From Actinoplanes subtropicus (lineage in GTDB: Bacteria; Actinomycetota; Actinomycetes; Mycobacteriales; Micromonosporaceae), in contig NZ_JOJL01000024.1 in NCBI RefSeq assembly GCF_000721705.1, positions 62,001 through 126,000 of the forward strand: DNA of 64,000 bases, given 5' to 3'. The position numbers and the translations under genes are program-made. The notes under the pieces are model-generated. The model worked only from the letters and a program-made list of their open reading frames with translations, was not told where the DNA came from and ran no database searches. Below, piece after piece: positions 18,397 through 25,960 of the stretch (position 1 is its first letter; every line of letters starts with the position of its first letter).

Positions 18397-20144
18397 TCGG
18401 CCCCGGCGGACTGGGTGGGGGAGTGCAGCAACTCCAGCTTCTTGCCGCCGCCGAGATACATGTGCACGCCGCACGGCAGGCAGGGATCGAAGCTGCGCAC
18501 CGTACGCATGATGTCGATGCCCTTGAAGTGCTCCCGGTCGTTCTCCTCGAAGATCGGCTGGCCCTGCACCGCGTCCTCATACGGGCCGGGCGTGCCGTAG
18601 CTGTCCCGCGGGTTCGCGTTCCACGGCGTCGGCGGGTACGGGTGGTAGTTCGCGATCTTGCCGTCCCGGATGACCATGTGGTGCGACAGCACGCCCCGGA
18701 CCGCCTCGGTGAAGCCGCACCCGATGCCCTCGTCCGGCACCTCGAACGACTCCCAGGTCTTGGTGCGCCCGGCCCGGATCTCGGCCAGCGCCTTCTCCGC
18801 GAAATGCAGAGCACAACCGGCCGCGTACGCCTGGAAGTAGGTCCTTGCCCGGTTCCGCTCGATCGTGTTGCTCCACCGCGGGATCTTCCACTCGAACTCG
18901 ACCGCGGGCTTTAGCGCCGTCTTCGGCAGGTTGATCTTGACACTGCTGCCGGTGGATTTGACGTAGCCGATGTCGACCAGGCCGGCCAGCGCGGTCGACC
19001 AGAGCCGGGCCAGCGGGCCGCCGCCGGTGTCCAGCGCCAGGTAGTTCTGCCCGTCGTACCAGCGCGGCGACATCACCCAGCTGTACTTGCCGTCGAGGTC
19101 GCGCTTCTGCGGGCGCGGGTTGGTGTGCTGGTTCCAGGGGTGCCGGCGGTCGACCGGGTTGCCCAGCGGGTCGCGGGTCACGAACATCTCCTGGCCGTCC
19201 CAGTCCTCGTAGTAGGACGAGCCGAGCAGGATCCGGATGCCCAGGTTGATCTCGACGAGGTCGGTGGTGATCAGGTTGCCGTCCACCACGATGCCCGGGG
19301 TCACGTACATCTTGCGGCCCCAGTCGGTCATGTCCTCGTACTTGAAGGTGCAGGCGTCCGGGTCCTGGAAGGAGCCCCAGCAGCCGAGCAGGACCCGCCG
19401 GTTGCCGACCTGCTCGTAGCCGGGCAGCGCCTCGTAGAAGAAGTCGAAGAGGTCGTCGTGCATCGGGACGACCTTCTTCATGAACTCGACGTACCGCATC
19501 AGCCGGGTGAGGTAGTCGGTCATCAGCTGGATCGTGGCGACCGTGCCGACGCCGCCCGGGTAGAGCGTCGACGGGTGGACGTGCCGGCCCTCCATCAGGC
19601 AGAACATCTCCCGCGTCATCCGGCTGACCTGCAGCGCCTCGCGGTAGAACTCGCCGGTGAACGGGTTCAGCGAGCGCATGATGTCGCCGATCGTGCGGTA
19701 GCCGTGCATCCCGGCGTGCGGCGCCTCGGTGCGGTTGGCCCGCTCGAGCACGCCCGGGTTCGTCTCGCCGACCATCTTCTCGCAGTAGTCGACCCCGACC
19801 AGGTTCTCCTGGAAGATGTTGTGGTCGAACATGTACTCGGCCGCCTCGCCGAGATTCACGATCCACTCACCCAGGTGCGGCGGCTTCACCCCGTACGCCA
19901 TGTTCTGCGCGTAGCAGGAGCAGGTGGCGTGGTTGTCGCCGCAGATGCCGCAGATCCGGCTGGTGATGAAGTGGGCGTCCCGCGGGTCCTTGCCCTTCAT
20001 GAAGATGGAGTACCCGCGGAAGATCGAACTGGTGCTCTTGCACTCGGCGACGACCTTGTTCGCGAAGTCGATTTTCGTGTAGATGCCGAGGCTGCCGACG
20101 ATCCGGGTGATGGGATCCCATGACATTTCCACTAAATCGGTCAT
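18393..20144 (-). CDS. hhyL: Group 1h [NiFe] hydrogenase large subunit
   Basis: 583 residues from ATG 20144 (ATGA overlap with hhyS). The N-terminal metal motif is RICGICGDNHATCS, with C65 and C68, and the C-terminal motif is DPCLPCGVH, with C555, C558 and H561. The NHATC form of the first motif is characteristic of the actinobacterial (group 1h, formerly group 5) enzymes that oxidise hydrogen at atmospheric level in air. A 22-residue C-terminal tail after His561 remains for the endopeptidase to cut. No membrane segment. Transcribed with hhyS and the accessory genes. Group assignment is by motif recall rather than a tree. Confidence 0.96.
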   Translation of the reverse strand: MTDLVEMSWDPITRIVGSLGIYTKIDFANKVVAECKSTSSIFRGYSIFMKGKDPRDAHFITSRICGICGDNHATCSCYAQNMAYGVKPPHLGEWIVNLGEAAEYMFDHNIFQENLVGVDYCEKMVGETNPGVLERANRTEAPHAGMHGYRTIGDIMRSLNPFTGEFYREALQVSRMTREMFCLMEGRHVHPSTLYPGGVGTVATIQLMTDYLTRLMRYVEFMKKVVPMHDDLFDFFYEALPGYEQVGNRRVLLGCWGSFQDPDACTFKYEDMTDWGRKMYVTPGIVVDGNLITTDLVEINLGIRILLGSSYYEDWDGQEMFVTRDPLGNPVDRRHPWNQHTNPRPQKRDLDGKYSWVMSPRWYDGQNYLALDTGGGPLARLWSTALAGLVDIGYVKSTGSSVKINLPKTALKPAVEFEWKIPRWSNTIERNRARTYFQAYAAGCALHFAEKALAEIRAGRTKTWESFEVPDEGIGCGFTEAVRGVLSHHMVIRDGKIANYHPYPPTPWNANPRDSYGTPGPYEDAVQGQPIFEENDREHFKGIDIMRTVRSFDPCLPCGVHMYLGGGKKLELLHSPTQSAGAE

Positions 20145-21151
20145 GCCCGGACCCTTCTGCGCCGCCACTTGGGTTCTTGATCAAGGGTGTGCGTGGTGAT
20201 CTTTCTTAACCTGGAGATCGTCGTGCCGTACCAGCCGACGGCGGTGGTGGACAGCCGGCCGCCGGGCGGCTCGTCCATGAACGGCATGAACTTGTCGGGG
20301 AAGCCGGGCATCGTGCAGCCGATGCAGATGCCGCCCACGTTCGGGCAGCCGCCGACGCCGTTGAGCCAGCCGCGCTTGGGCACGTTGCACTTCACGACCG
20401 GGCCCCAGCAGCCGAGCTTCACGATGCACTGCGGCTCGCCGTACGCGGTGGCGAAGTTCGCCTGCTCGTAGTAGCCGGCCCGGTCGCAGCCCTCGTGCAC
20501 GGTGCTGCCGAACAGCCAGGCCGGGCGCAGCGCGTCGTCCAGCGGGATCGCCGGCGCCTGGCCGGTCGCCTGGTAGAGCAGGTAGGTCAGCGTCTCGGCG
20601 AGGTTGTCCGGCTGGATCGGGCAGCCCGGCACGCACACGATCGGGATGCCCGCCTTCGACTTCCACTGCCAGCCCAGGTAGTCGGGGACGCCCATGGCAC
20701 CGGTCGGATTCCCGGCCATCGCGTGGATGCCGCCGTACGTCGCGCAGGTCCCCACCGCCACCACCGCGGTCGCCTTGGGCGCCAGCCGATCCAGCCACTC
20801 GCTCGTGGTCATCGGCTGCCCGGTCGCCGGGTCGTTGCCGAAGCCGCACCAATACCCCTCGGCGTGCAGCGACTCGTCCGGGATCGACCCCTCCACCACC
20901 AGCACGAACGGCTCCAGCTCACCGCGGTCGGCCTTGCGGAACCACTCCAGGAAGTCGTCGGCGCCGCCGGTCGGCCCGCACTCGAAGTCGATCAGCGGCC
21001 AGTGCACGGCAATCCGCGGCAGGCCGGGCAGGGCGCCGAGCGCGATCTCCTCGACGCTGGGCTGGGTGGCCGCCGTCAACGCGACCGAATCGCCGTCGCA
21101 GCTGAGGCCCGCATTGATCCACAGGACATGGATGAGGGGATCGTCCGGCAT
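20141..21151 (-). CDS. hhyS: Group 1h [NiFe] hydrogenase small subunit
   Basis: 336 residues. The proximal cluster site reads CDGD (C18, D21), the three-Cys-one-Asp arrangement known for the actinobacterial-type hydrogenase of Cupriavidus. Further cluster cysteines occur in VGTCATYGG, CVPGCP, GCDRAG, GCWGPVVKCNVPKRG and GGCPNVGGICIGC. There is no Tat signal and no C-terminal membrane anchor; the C-terminus is basic (KWRRRRVRA). So the enzyme is predicted cytoplasmic or peripherally membrane-bound. SD-like AAAGGTGG precedes ATG 21151. First gene of the leftward operon. Confidence 0.96.
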   Translation of the reverse strand: MPDDPLIHVLWINAGLSCDGDSVALTAATQPSVEEIALGALPGLPRIAVHWPLIDFECGPTGGADDFLEWFRKADRGELEPFVLVVEGSIPDESLHAEGYWCGFGNDPATGQPMTTSEWLDRLAPKATAVVAVGTCATYGGIHAMAGNPTGAMGVPDYLGWQWKSKAGIPIVCVPGCPIQPDNLAETLTYLLYQATGQAPAIPLDDALRPAWLFGSTVHEGCDRAGYYEQANFATAYGEPQCIVKLGCWGPVVKCNVPKRGWLNGVGGCPNVGGICIGCTMPGFPDKFMPFMDEPPGGRLSTTAVGWYGTTISRLRKITTHTLDQEPKWRRRRVRA

Positions 21152-21291
21152 GACGGACCCACCTTTCCGGGGTCGTCCGTGACCCCTGCGGCGGAGGGGT
21201 CGGCGCTCGGCCCTTCGGGTGAGGCAGATAACACAGTAGTCCTGCGCTGTGTGACAATGTCAATCCATTCAGTAGATCCGGGGCCTCTCCC
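21152..21291 (+). promoter_or_regulatory. Divergent control region between hhyS and hypA
   Basis: 140 bp separate the two divergent starts. Two inverted repeats are visible: ACACAG (21231-21236) with CTGTGT (21247-21252), spacer 10; and TGACAaTGTCA at 21252-21262. On the minus strand a TTGACA -35-like hexamer overlaps the second repeat and faces hhyS. These are likely operator and promoter elements for a regulator not identified in the window. Confidence 0.5.
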
Positions 21292-21621
21292 ATGCACGAG
21301 TTGGCGATCGCGGAAGACATCGTGGACGCGGTGTGCGCACGCGCCGACGGACGCGTTGTGCGACGCGTGACGGTCCGAATCGGAAAGTTGACCGCGGTCG
21401 TCCCGGCGGCGATGAGATTCTGCTTCGATCTCGCGGTCGAGGGCACCGTGGCCGAGGGCGCCCGGCTCGACATCGAGGAACGGGCCGGCGCGGCGCACTG
21501 CAACGAGTGCGGCGCCGAGGTCGAGCTCGCCGACCCGATTCTGCTCTGCCCCTGCGGCAGTGCGGACCTGGCCGTCACGGCCGGTCGCGAGCTGCAGATC
21601 GTCTCGATGGAGGTGGGCTGA
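21292..21621 (+). CDS. hypA: Hydrogenase nickel-insertion protein HypA
   Basis: 109 residues. The N-terminal MHE that binds nickel is intact, and the zinc site reads CNEC, then CPCG about 16 residues later. HypA delivers nickel to the large subunit with HypB. It is divergent from hhyS, and its stop overlaps the hypB start, so nickel insertion is controlled from its own promoter rather than with the Fe(CN)2CO genes. Confidence 0.96.
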   Translation: MHELAIAEDIVDAVCARADGRVVRRVTVRIGKLTAVVPAAMRFCFDLAVEGTVAEGARLDIEERAGAAHCNECGAEVELADPILLCPCGSADLAVTAGRELQIVSMEVG

Positions 21622-22289
21622 TGTGTGCGACCTGCGGCTGTGGGCACAGCCACGAGGTGATCACCCTGGAGCAGCGGGTGCTCGCCAAGAACGACGAGCT
21701 CGCCGCGACGAACCGGTCATTTCTCGAAATGAACGAGATAACGGCGATCAATGTGATGAGCTCGCCGGGCTCGGGCAAGACCACGCTGCTGGAACGCAGC
21801 ATTCGCGATCTGCCCGGAAAGAGGATCGCGGTGATCGAGGGCGATCAGGAAACGACGCTGGATGCCGAAAGGATCAGGAGCACCGGCTGCCCGGTGGTGC
21901 AGATCAACACCGGGGCGGGCTGCCACTTGGACGCGGCCATGTTGCGCGACGCGATCGACCGGCTCCAGCCGGAGAGGCGGGCGCTGCTGTTCGTCGAGAA
22001 CGTGGGTAACCTGGTCTGTCCGGCGTTGTTCGACTTGGGAGAGCGAGGGAAGGTCGTGGTCATCTCGGTGACCGAGGGGACCGACAAACCGTTGAAGTAT
22101 CCATACATGTTCGCTACTGCCGATCTTGTGGTGGTGAACAAGGTGGACCTGATGCCCTACGTCGACTTCGACCTCGGCGCCTGCCGTGCGCAGGTCGCCT
22201 CGGTGAATCCGAAGGCGGAGGTCCTGGCTGTTTCCGCGACCCGGGGGGACAACCTCGACTCCTGGTACGACTGGCTCGCCGCCGCCTGA
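21621..22289 (+). CDS. hypB: Hydrogenase nickel GTPase HypB
   Basis: 222 residues. The N-terminus CATCGCGHSHE gives the Cys2-Cys5-Cys7 high-affinity nickel site. The P-loop is SPGSGKTT at 48-55, followed by EGDQET, and a G4-like NKVDL specifies guanine. There is no long His-rich stretch, so it lacks the nickel-storage function of some homologues. It ends 3 bp from the oppositely oriented 22293-22871 gene. Confidence 0.96.
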   Translation: MCATCGCGHSHEVITLEQRVLAKNDELAATNRSFLEMNEITAINVMSSPGSGKTTLLERSIRDLPGKRIAVIEGDQETTLDAERIRSTGCPVVQINTGAGCHLDAAMLRDAIDRLQPERRALLFVENVGNLVCPALFDLGERGKVVVISVTEGTDKPLKYPYMFATADLVVVNKVDLMPYVDFDLGACRAQVASVNPKAEVLAVSATRGDNLDSWYDWLAAA

Positions 22290-22292
22290 CAC

Positions 22293-22871
22293 CTAGTTCA
22301 GGCTCGGCTCGCGGCGGCGCTGCCAGACCTGGCACAGATCGGCGCCCTCGAGGGTGCGCAGCACCCGCAGCACCCGATCGGCCCGCAGGTAGCTGGCGAT
22401 CTCCGCGGTCACGTCGAGCAGCGCCGCCACCGGGGTGACCACCACCGGCAGGCTGCCGGCGTCGAGCAGCCGCTCCACGATCGCCGCGTCCCGCAGCATC
22501 TCGCCGTGCCGGTGCCGCACCCGCATGGCGACGACCTCCTGCCGGGGAAGGCGGGCGCGCAGGCCGGCGGCCATCGAGTGCTGCACCGAGCGGACGTTCG
22601 AACCGAAGACCACCAACAGCTCCCGGTCGGCGGCGAGCGCGGCGAGCCGGGACATCACCATCTCCGGGTGCCACGCCGCGTCGCGCTCGCGGACCGCCGC
22701 CACGGTCACGCTCGACCCGGCCTGCCGGGTGCCGGCCTGCTGGGCCGCCCACCAGCCGGCCTCGGGCTCGCGAACCACCAGGGGGACGTGCGAGCGGGTC
22801 GCCGTGCCGCGGGTGCATTCCACCGGTATCGCCGTCAGCGCGCGTCGCGCCGTGAATCGTTGCCAGAGCAA
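22293..22871 (-). CDS. Small protein with weak resemblance to amino-acid (carbamate) kinases
   Basis: I place the start at TTG 22871 because a good SD (AGAGGTGGG) lies six bases upstream; a start at 22961 would add 30 residues. The 192-residue product is not firmly recognised. Residues SRLAALAADRELLVVFGSN and DAAIVERLLDAGSLPVVV, then a TAEIASYLRADRVLRVL stretch, follow the order and spacing of parts of carbamate kinases (an aptitude for AEHELVVTHGNG and DKDLAxxLA motifs), but the middle third and key glycine loop are missing. Placed beside hypB, a carbamoyl-phosphate-linked role is an attractive but unproven idea. Confidence 0.55.
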   Translation of the reverse strand: MLWQRFTARRALTAIPVECTRGTATRSHVPLVVREPEAGWWAAQQAGTRQAGSSVTVAAVRERDAAWHPEMVMSRLAALAADRELLVVFGSNVRSVQHSMAAGLRARLPRQEVVAMRVRHRHGEMLRDAAIVERLLDAGSLPVVVTPVAALLDVTAEIASYLRADRVLRVLRTLEGADLCQVWQRRREPSLN

Positions 22872-23045
22872 GGCAGTCCCACCTCTTGAGTCGTCGGGGC
22901 CGGCGCGCCGGGTCGTCACGCCACGTAGCCGGGGGTGTCCGGCCCGGTCACCAGGCTGCATGACGGCGTGTCACCGGCACCAGACCCACTGCTGTCTACC
23001 CAGATGTGGTTCGGATCCGCTACCGGGTGATCATGCGAAGAGCCT

Positions 23046-23077
23046 GGTCACTGTGGTGACCGGACACTTGTGTCCGG
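23046..23077. promoter_or_regulatory. Two adjoining palindromes upstream of the 22871 gene
   Basis: GGTCACtgtgGTGACC (23046-23061) runs into CCGGACACttGTGTCCGG (23060-23077). Within them GGTGACCGGACAC (23055-23067) is found again, inverted, at 24202-24214 beyond the other end of hhyS2. The palindromes also sit 43 bp past the hhyS2 stop, so they could act as its terminator hairpin (no T tract), but the shared 13-mer favours a regulator site. The rest of 22872-23120 shows no gene. Confidence 0.45.
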
Positions 23078-23120
23078 GAGGTTGGCGCCGACTTCGTGCT
23101 TCTGGGGGATTCCCTGGTGC

Positions 23121-24113
23121 CTAGTGTCCATGCGTCGCGACCCGCAGCGTGAAACCACGAAGCGTACGAATCAATGGGGCATATCCGGCAGACGGCACGG
23201 CCTCGGCGGGGTTCGATTCCATGAACGGCATGAACTTGTCCGGGAAGCCGGGCATCGTGCACGCGATGCAGATGCCGCCCACGTTCGGGCAACCGCCCAC
23301 CCCGTTGATCCAGCCGCGCTTGGCCACGTTGCACCGCACCACCTGGCCCCAGCAGCCGACCTTCACCAGGCAGTTGGTCGCGCCGTACTCGACGGCGAAG
23401 TCGCTCTGATCGTAGAAGGATGCCCGGTCGCAGCCGGAGTGCACGGTCGACTCGAACAGCCAGCGCGGGCGCAGCGACTCGTCCAGCGCCATCTCCGGCG
23501 ACTGGCCGGAGACCTGGAAGAGCAGCTGCAACAGGGTCTCGGCGAGATTGTCGGGATGCGTCGGGCAGCCCGGCACGCAGACGATCGGCAGGCCGGCCTT
23601 CGACGTCCAGTCCCAGCCCAGGTAGTCGGGGACGCCCATGGCGCCGGTCGGGTTCCCGGCCATCGCGTGCACCCCGCCATACGCCGCGCAGGTGCCGACC
23701 GCCATCACCGCCGTGGCCTTCGGCGCCAGCCGGTTCAGCCACTCGCTCGCGGTGATCGGCTGCCCGGTCAGCGGGTCGTTGCCGAACCCGCTCCAGTAGC
23801 CGTCGACCTTGTTGTTCTCGTCGGCCACCGAGCCCTCGACGATCAGGATGAACGGGTCGAGCTCGCCCCGGTCGGCGCGGTGCCACCACTCGATGAAGCT
23901 GCTCGCGCCGCCGTCCGGGCCGCTGTCGAAGTCGAAATACGGCCAGTGCAGGGCGATCGGCGGCAGCCCGGGCAGGGCGCTGGCCACGATCTCCTCGATG
24001 CTGGGCTGGGTCGCCGCGGTCAGGGCCACCGACTCGCCGTCGCAGCTGAGGCCGCCATTCATCCAGAGGATGTGCAGCACCCGCTCATCCACGTTCGCGG
24101 GCGGGGTGTCCAC
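23121..24113 (-). CDS. Orphan second group 1h hydrogenase small subunit
   Basis: 330 residues from GTG 24113, closely related to HhyS over its whole length: SVALTAATQPS, AVGTCAAYGGVHAMAGNP, GCWGQVVRCNVAKRGW and GGCPNVGGICIACTMPGF are all kept. The proximal site reads CDGE (C24, E27) where HhyS has CDGD, so the fourth ligand would be Glu. The C-terminus diverges after FMPFME and lacks the basic tail. No second large subunit is present, so it must pair with HhyL, act alone, or be regulatory. No frameshift or stop suggests decay. Its promoter region faces the HTH gene at 24255. Confidence 0.93.
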   Translation of the reverse strand: MDTPPANVDERVLHILWMNGGLSCDGESVALTAATQPSIEEIVASALPGLPPIALHWPYFDFDSGPDGGASSFIEWWHRADRGELDPFILIVEGSVADENNKVDGYWSGFGNDPLTGQPITASEWLNRLAPKATAVMAVGTCAAYGGVHAMAGNPTGAMGVPDYLGWDWTSKAGLPIVCVPGCPTHPDNLAETLLQLLFQVSGQSPEMALDESLRPRWLFESTVHSGCDRASFYDQSDFAVEYGATNCLVKVGCWGQVVRCNVAKRGWINGVGGCPNVGGICIACTMPGFPDKFMPFMESNPAEAVPSAGYAPLIRTLRGFTLRVATHGH

Positions 24114-24188
24114 CGGCCGTCACCATCCGATCAGCGCCGAGATGCGGGCGATGTTATGCAACTTGCGCGTGAGACGAAAGGCCTTCAT

Positions 24189-24214
24189 CACTCGATCGAG
24201 TGTGTCCGGTCACC
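24189..24214. promoter_or_regulatory. Palindrome plus repeated 13-mer between hhyS2 and the HTH gene
   Basis: CACTCGATCGAGTG (24189-24202) is a perfect 14-bp palindrome. It is followed at once by GTGTCCGGTCACC (24202-24214), whose reverse complement occurs at 23055-23067. Lying between divergent starts at 24113 and 24255, it is a likely operator. Confidence 0.45.
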
Positions 24215-24254
24215 GTAAGCTCGCCATGATGGCATTGTCTCCCGCGGAGGCCGG

Positions 24255-24791
24255 ATGGTGGAGCACATCGAGATCCTGCCCATCGAGGTGGTGGCGCAGG
24301 CCTTTCCCGCGCGTCCGGCCGCACTGCCCGACGTGCGCGACTTCGTACGCCGGCAGCTGATCGACACCCGGGTGTCCGACGACGACATCCGCATCCTCTG
24401 CGAGCGCGTCGCCGAGGTGCTGCTCGACGGCGCGGGCTCGGCCGGGAACATCCAGGTCTCCCTGCGGATCTTCCCGGACGCGGCCGAGGTCGACGTGCTC
24501 TTCGCGCCCGAGACGGCGCCGGTCCGGGTCCGCAGCACCGCGGCCGCGCCGCTGCCGATATCGGCGCCCCGGCAGCTCGCGGTGCCGATGTCGCCGGTGC
24601 CGGTCGAGCGCACCTCGTTCGCCACCTGGCTGGCCGGCCGGCTCCGCGAGGAGGGGCTGACCATGGAGGCGGCCGCCCGCAAGCTCGACGTCTCCACCAA
24701 GACGATCAGCCGGTGGGTGGCCGGCAGCACCGAACCGCGGATGCGTGACCTCTACCGCATCCGGGAGACCTTCGGCGAGCCGTTGCCCTGA
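24255..24791 (+). CDS. RsbW-like N-terminal domain fused to C-terminal HTH
   Basis: 178 residues. Residues 15-85 (FPARPAALPDVRDFVRRQLI, later VRILFPDAAEVDVLF-like strands) resemble the first half of a GHKL/RsbW ATPase, with an ICERVAEVL helix where the N-box Glu-Asn would be; the Asn is not evident and the ATP lid is missing. After a proline-rich linker comes an XRE-like HTH (about 122-170: GLTMEAAARKLDVSTKTISRW). It has a good SD (GGAGG) before ATG 24255. Likely a DNA-binding regulator with a sensory N-terminus; divergent from hhyS2, which is its natural first target candidate. Confidence 0.7.
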   Translation: MVEHIEILPIEVVAQAFPARPAALPDVRDFVRRQLIDTRVSDDDIRILCERVAEVLLDGAGSAGNIQVSLRIFPDAAEVDVLFAPETAPVRVRSTAAAPLPISAPRQLAVPMSPVPVERTSFATWLAGRLREEGLTMEAAARKLDVSTKTISRWVAGSTEPRMRDLYRIRETFGEPLP

Positions 24792-24836
24792 TCGAGCTGC
24801 CCTGATCGAGCTGCCCTGATGGAGTTGCCCTGATGG
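24787..24836 (+). repeat. 14-bp tandem repeat, 3.5 copies
   Basis: The unit CCTGATCGAGCTGC occurs at 24787 and 24801, a variant (CCTGATGGAGTTGC) at 24815 and a partial copy at 24829. The first copy holds the stop of the HTH gene and the last holds the start codon of the decarboxylase, so copy number sets the distance between the two genes. Confidence 0.85.
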
Positions 24837-25960
24837 ACACGCCATACCTGCTCATCGACATCGCGGTCGCGGCCGACCAGTACCGCCGGATCGCCGCGGC
24901 CTTTCCCGGCGTGCCGGTGTATTACGCGGTCAAGGCCAATCCCGAGCCACTGCTGGTGCGCGAGCTGGTCGAGGCCGGCTGCCACTTCGACGTCGCCAGC
25001 CGCAACGAGGTCGACCTCTGCCTGTCCGCGGGGGCCGATCCGTCCGTGTTGTCGTTCGGAAACACCATAAAAAAGGCCGAGGACATTGCGTACGCGTACG
25101 GCAAGGGTGTTCGGATTTTCGCCTTCGACAGCCTCGGCGAGGTGGAGAAGCTGGCCGAGCACGCGCCCGGGTCGACCGTGATCTGCCGGGTGCTCGCCTC
25201 GAGCCAGGGCGCGCGCTGGCCGCTGAGCCGCAAGTTCGGCTGCGCCCCCGAGATGGCCGCCGACCTGATCCGCTGGGCCGCCCGCAACGGCCTCGACCCG
25301 GCCGGGATCTGTTTCCACGTCGGATCGCAGCAGCTCGACCCGGGGCGCTGGGAGCCGAGCATCGCCGAGGCGGCCGCCCTGTATGCCCGGCTGCGCGCGG
25401 AGGGGATCGCGTTGCGGCTGCTCAACTGCGGCGGCGGCTTCCCGGTGGACTATCTCGCGCCGGCGCTGCCGATCCCGGCGTACGCGTCGGCGATCACCAC
25501 CGCCGTCGACCGGCACTTCCCGGCTGCCCGGCCGAGCCTGATGATCGAGCCGGGCCGCTACATCGCGGCGCCCTGCGGGGTGCTGCACACCGAGGTGGTG
25601 CTGGTCTCCCGCAAGTCGTACGCCGACGAGCCGCGCTGGGTCTACCTAGACGTCGGGCGCTTCGGCGGCCTGGCCGAGACCGAGGACGAGGCGATCCGCT
25701 ACCGGCTGACGACCCCGCACGACGGCGCCCGCACCGGCCCGGTCGTGCTGGCCGGCCCGACCTGCGACAGCGTCGACATCCTCTACCAGAACACGACCTA
25801 CGACCTGCCGATGGCACTGCGCCCCGGCGACCTGGTGCAGATCCACGGCACCGGCGCCTACACCGCCACGTATGCCTCGGTCGGCTTCAACGGCTTCCCG
25901 CCGCTGCGCACGGTCGTGCTGCCGCCTACAGATCGCTCCGAACCCGGCGAATCTCCCTGA
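24833..25960 (+). CDS. PLP-dependent ornithine/diaminopimelate-type decarboxylase (fold III)
   Basis: 375 residues of the alanine-racemase-like fold. K34 in VYYAVKANP forms the PLP aldimine; HVGSQ, a glycine-rich phosphate loop (LNCGGGFPVDY), EPGR and CDSVD carry the other active-site residues. The CDSVD cysteine comes from the partner subunit in the dimer. The size and the short N-terminus favour ornithine or lysine decarboxylase over LysA. It follows the HTH gene with a tandem repeat between, and its 3' end overlaps the convergent regulator gene by 35 bp. Confidence 0.9.
   Translation: MDTPYLLIDIAVAADQYRRIAAAFPGVPVYYAVKANPEPLLVRELVEAGCHFDVASRNEVDLCLSAGADPSVLSFGNTIKKAEDIAYAYGKGVRIFAFDSLGEVEKLAEHAPGSTVICRVLASSQGARWPLSRKFGCAPEMAADLIRWAARNGLDPAGICFHVGSQQLDPGRWEPSIAEAAALYARLRAEGIALRLLNCGGGFPVDYLAPALPIPAYASAITTAVDRHFPAARPSLMIEPGRYIAAPCGVLHTEVVLVSRKSYADEPRWVYLDVGRFGGLAETEDEAIRYRLTTPHDGARTGPVVLAGPTCDSVDILYQNTTYDLPMALRPGDLVQIHGTGAYTATYASVGFNGFPPLRTVVLPPTDRSEPGESP

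Noticed and set aside
18393..20144. Selenocysteine in the hydrogenase large subunit
   Set aside because: Both metal motifs contain ordinary Cys codons and no in-frame TGA occurs before the stop at 18393.
20141..21151. Tat signal peptide on HhyS
   Set aside because: The protein begins MPDDPLIHVLW with no twin arginine or hydrophobic core, as expected for a cytoplasmic group 1h enzyme.
23121..24113. hhyS2 as a pseudogene
   Set aside because: The frame is complete, cluster cysteines are kept and the Glu change is conservative, so decay is not supported.
23055..24214. Mobile element bounded by the 13-bp inverted repeats
   Set aside because: No transposase gene or target-site duplication is visible, and both repeats lie in promoter-like positions.
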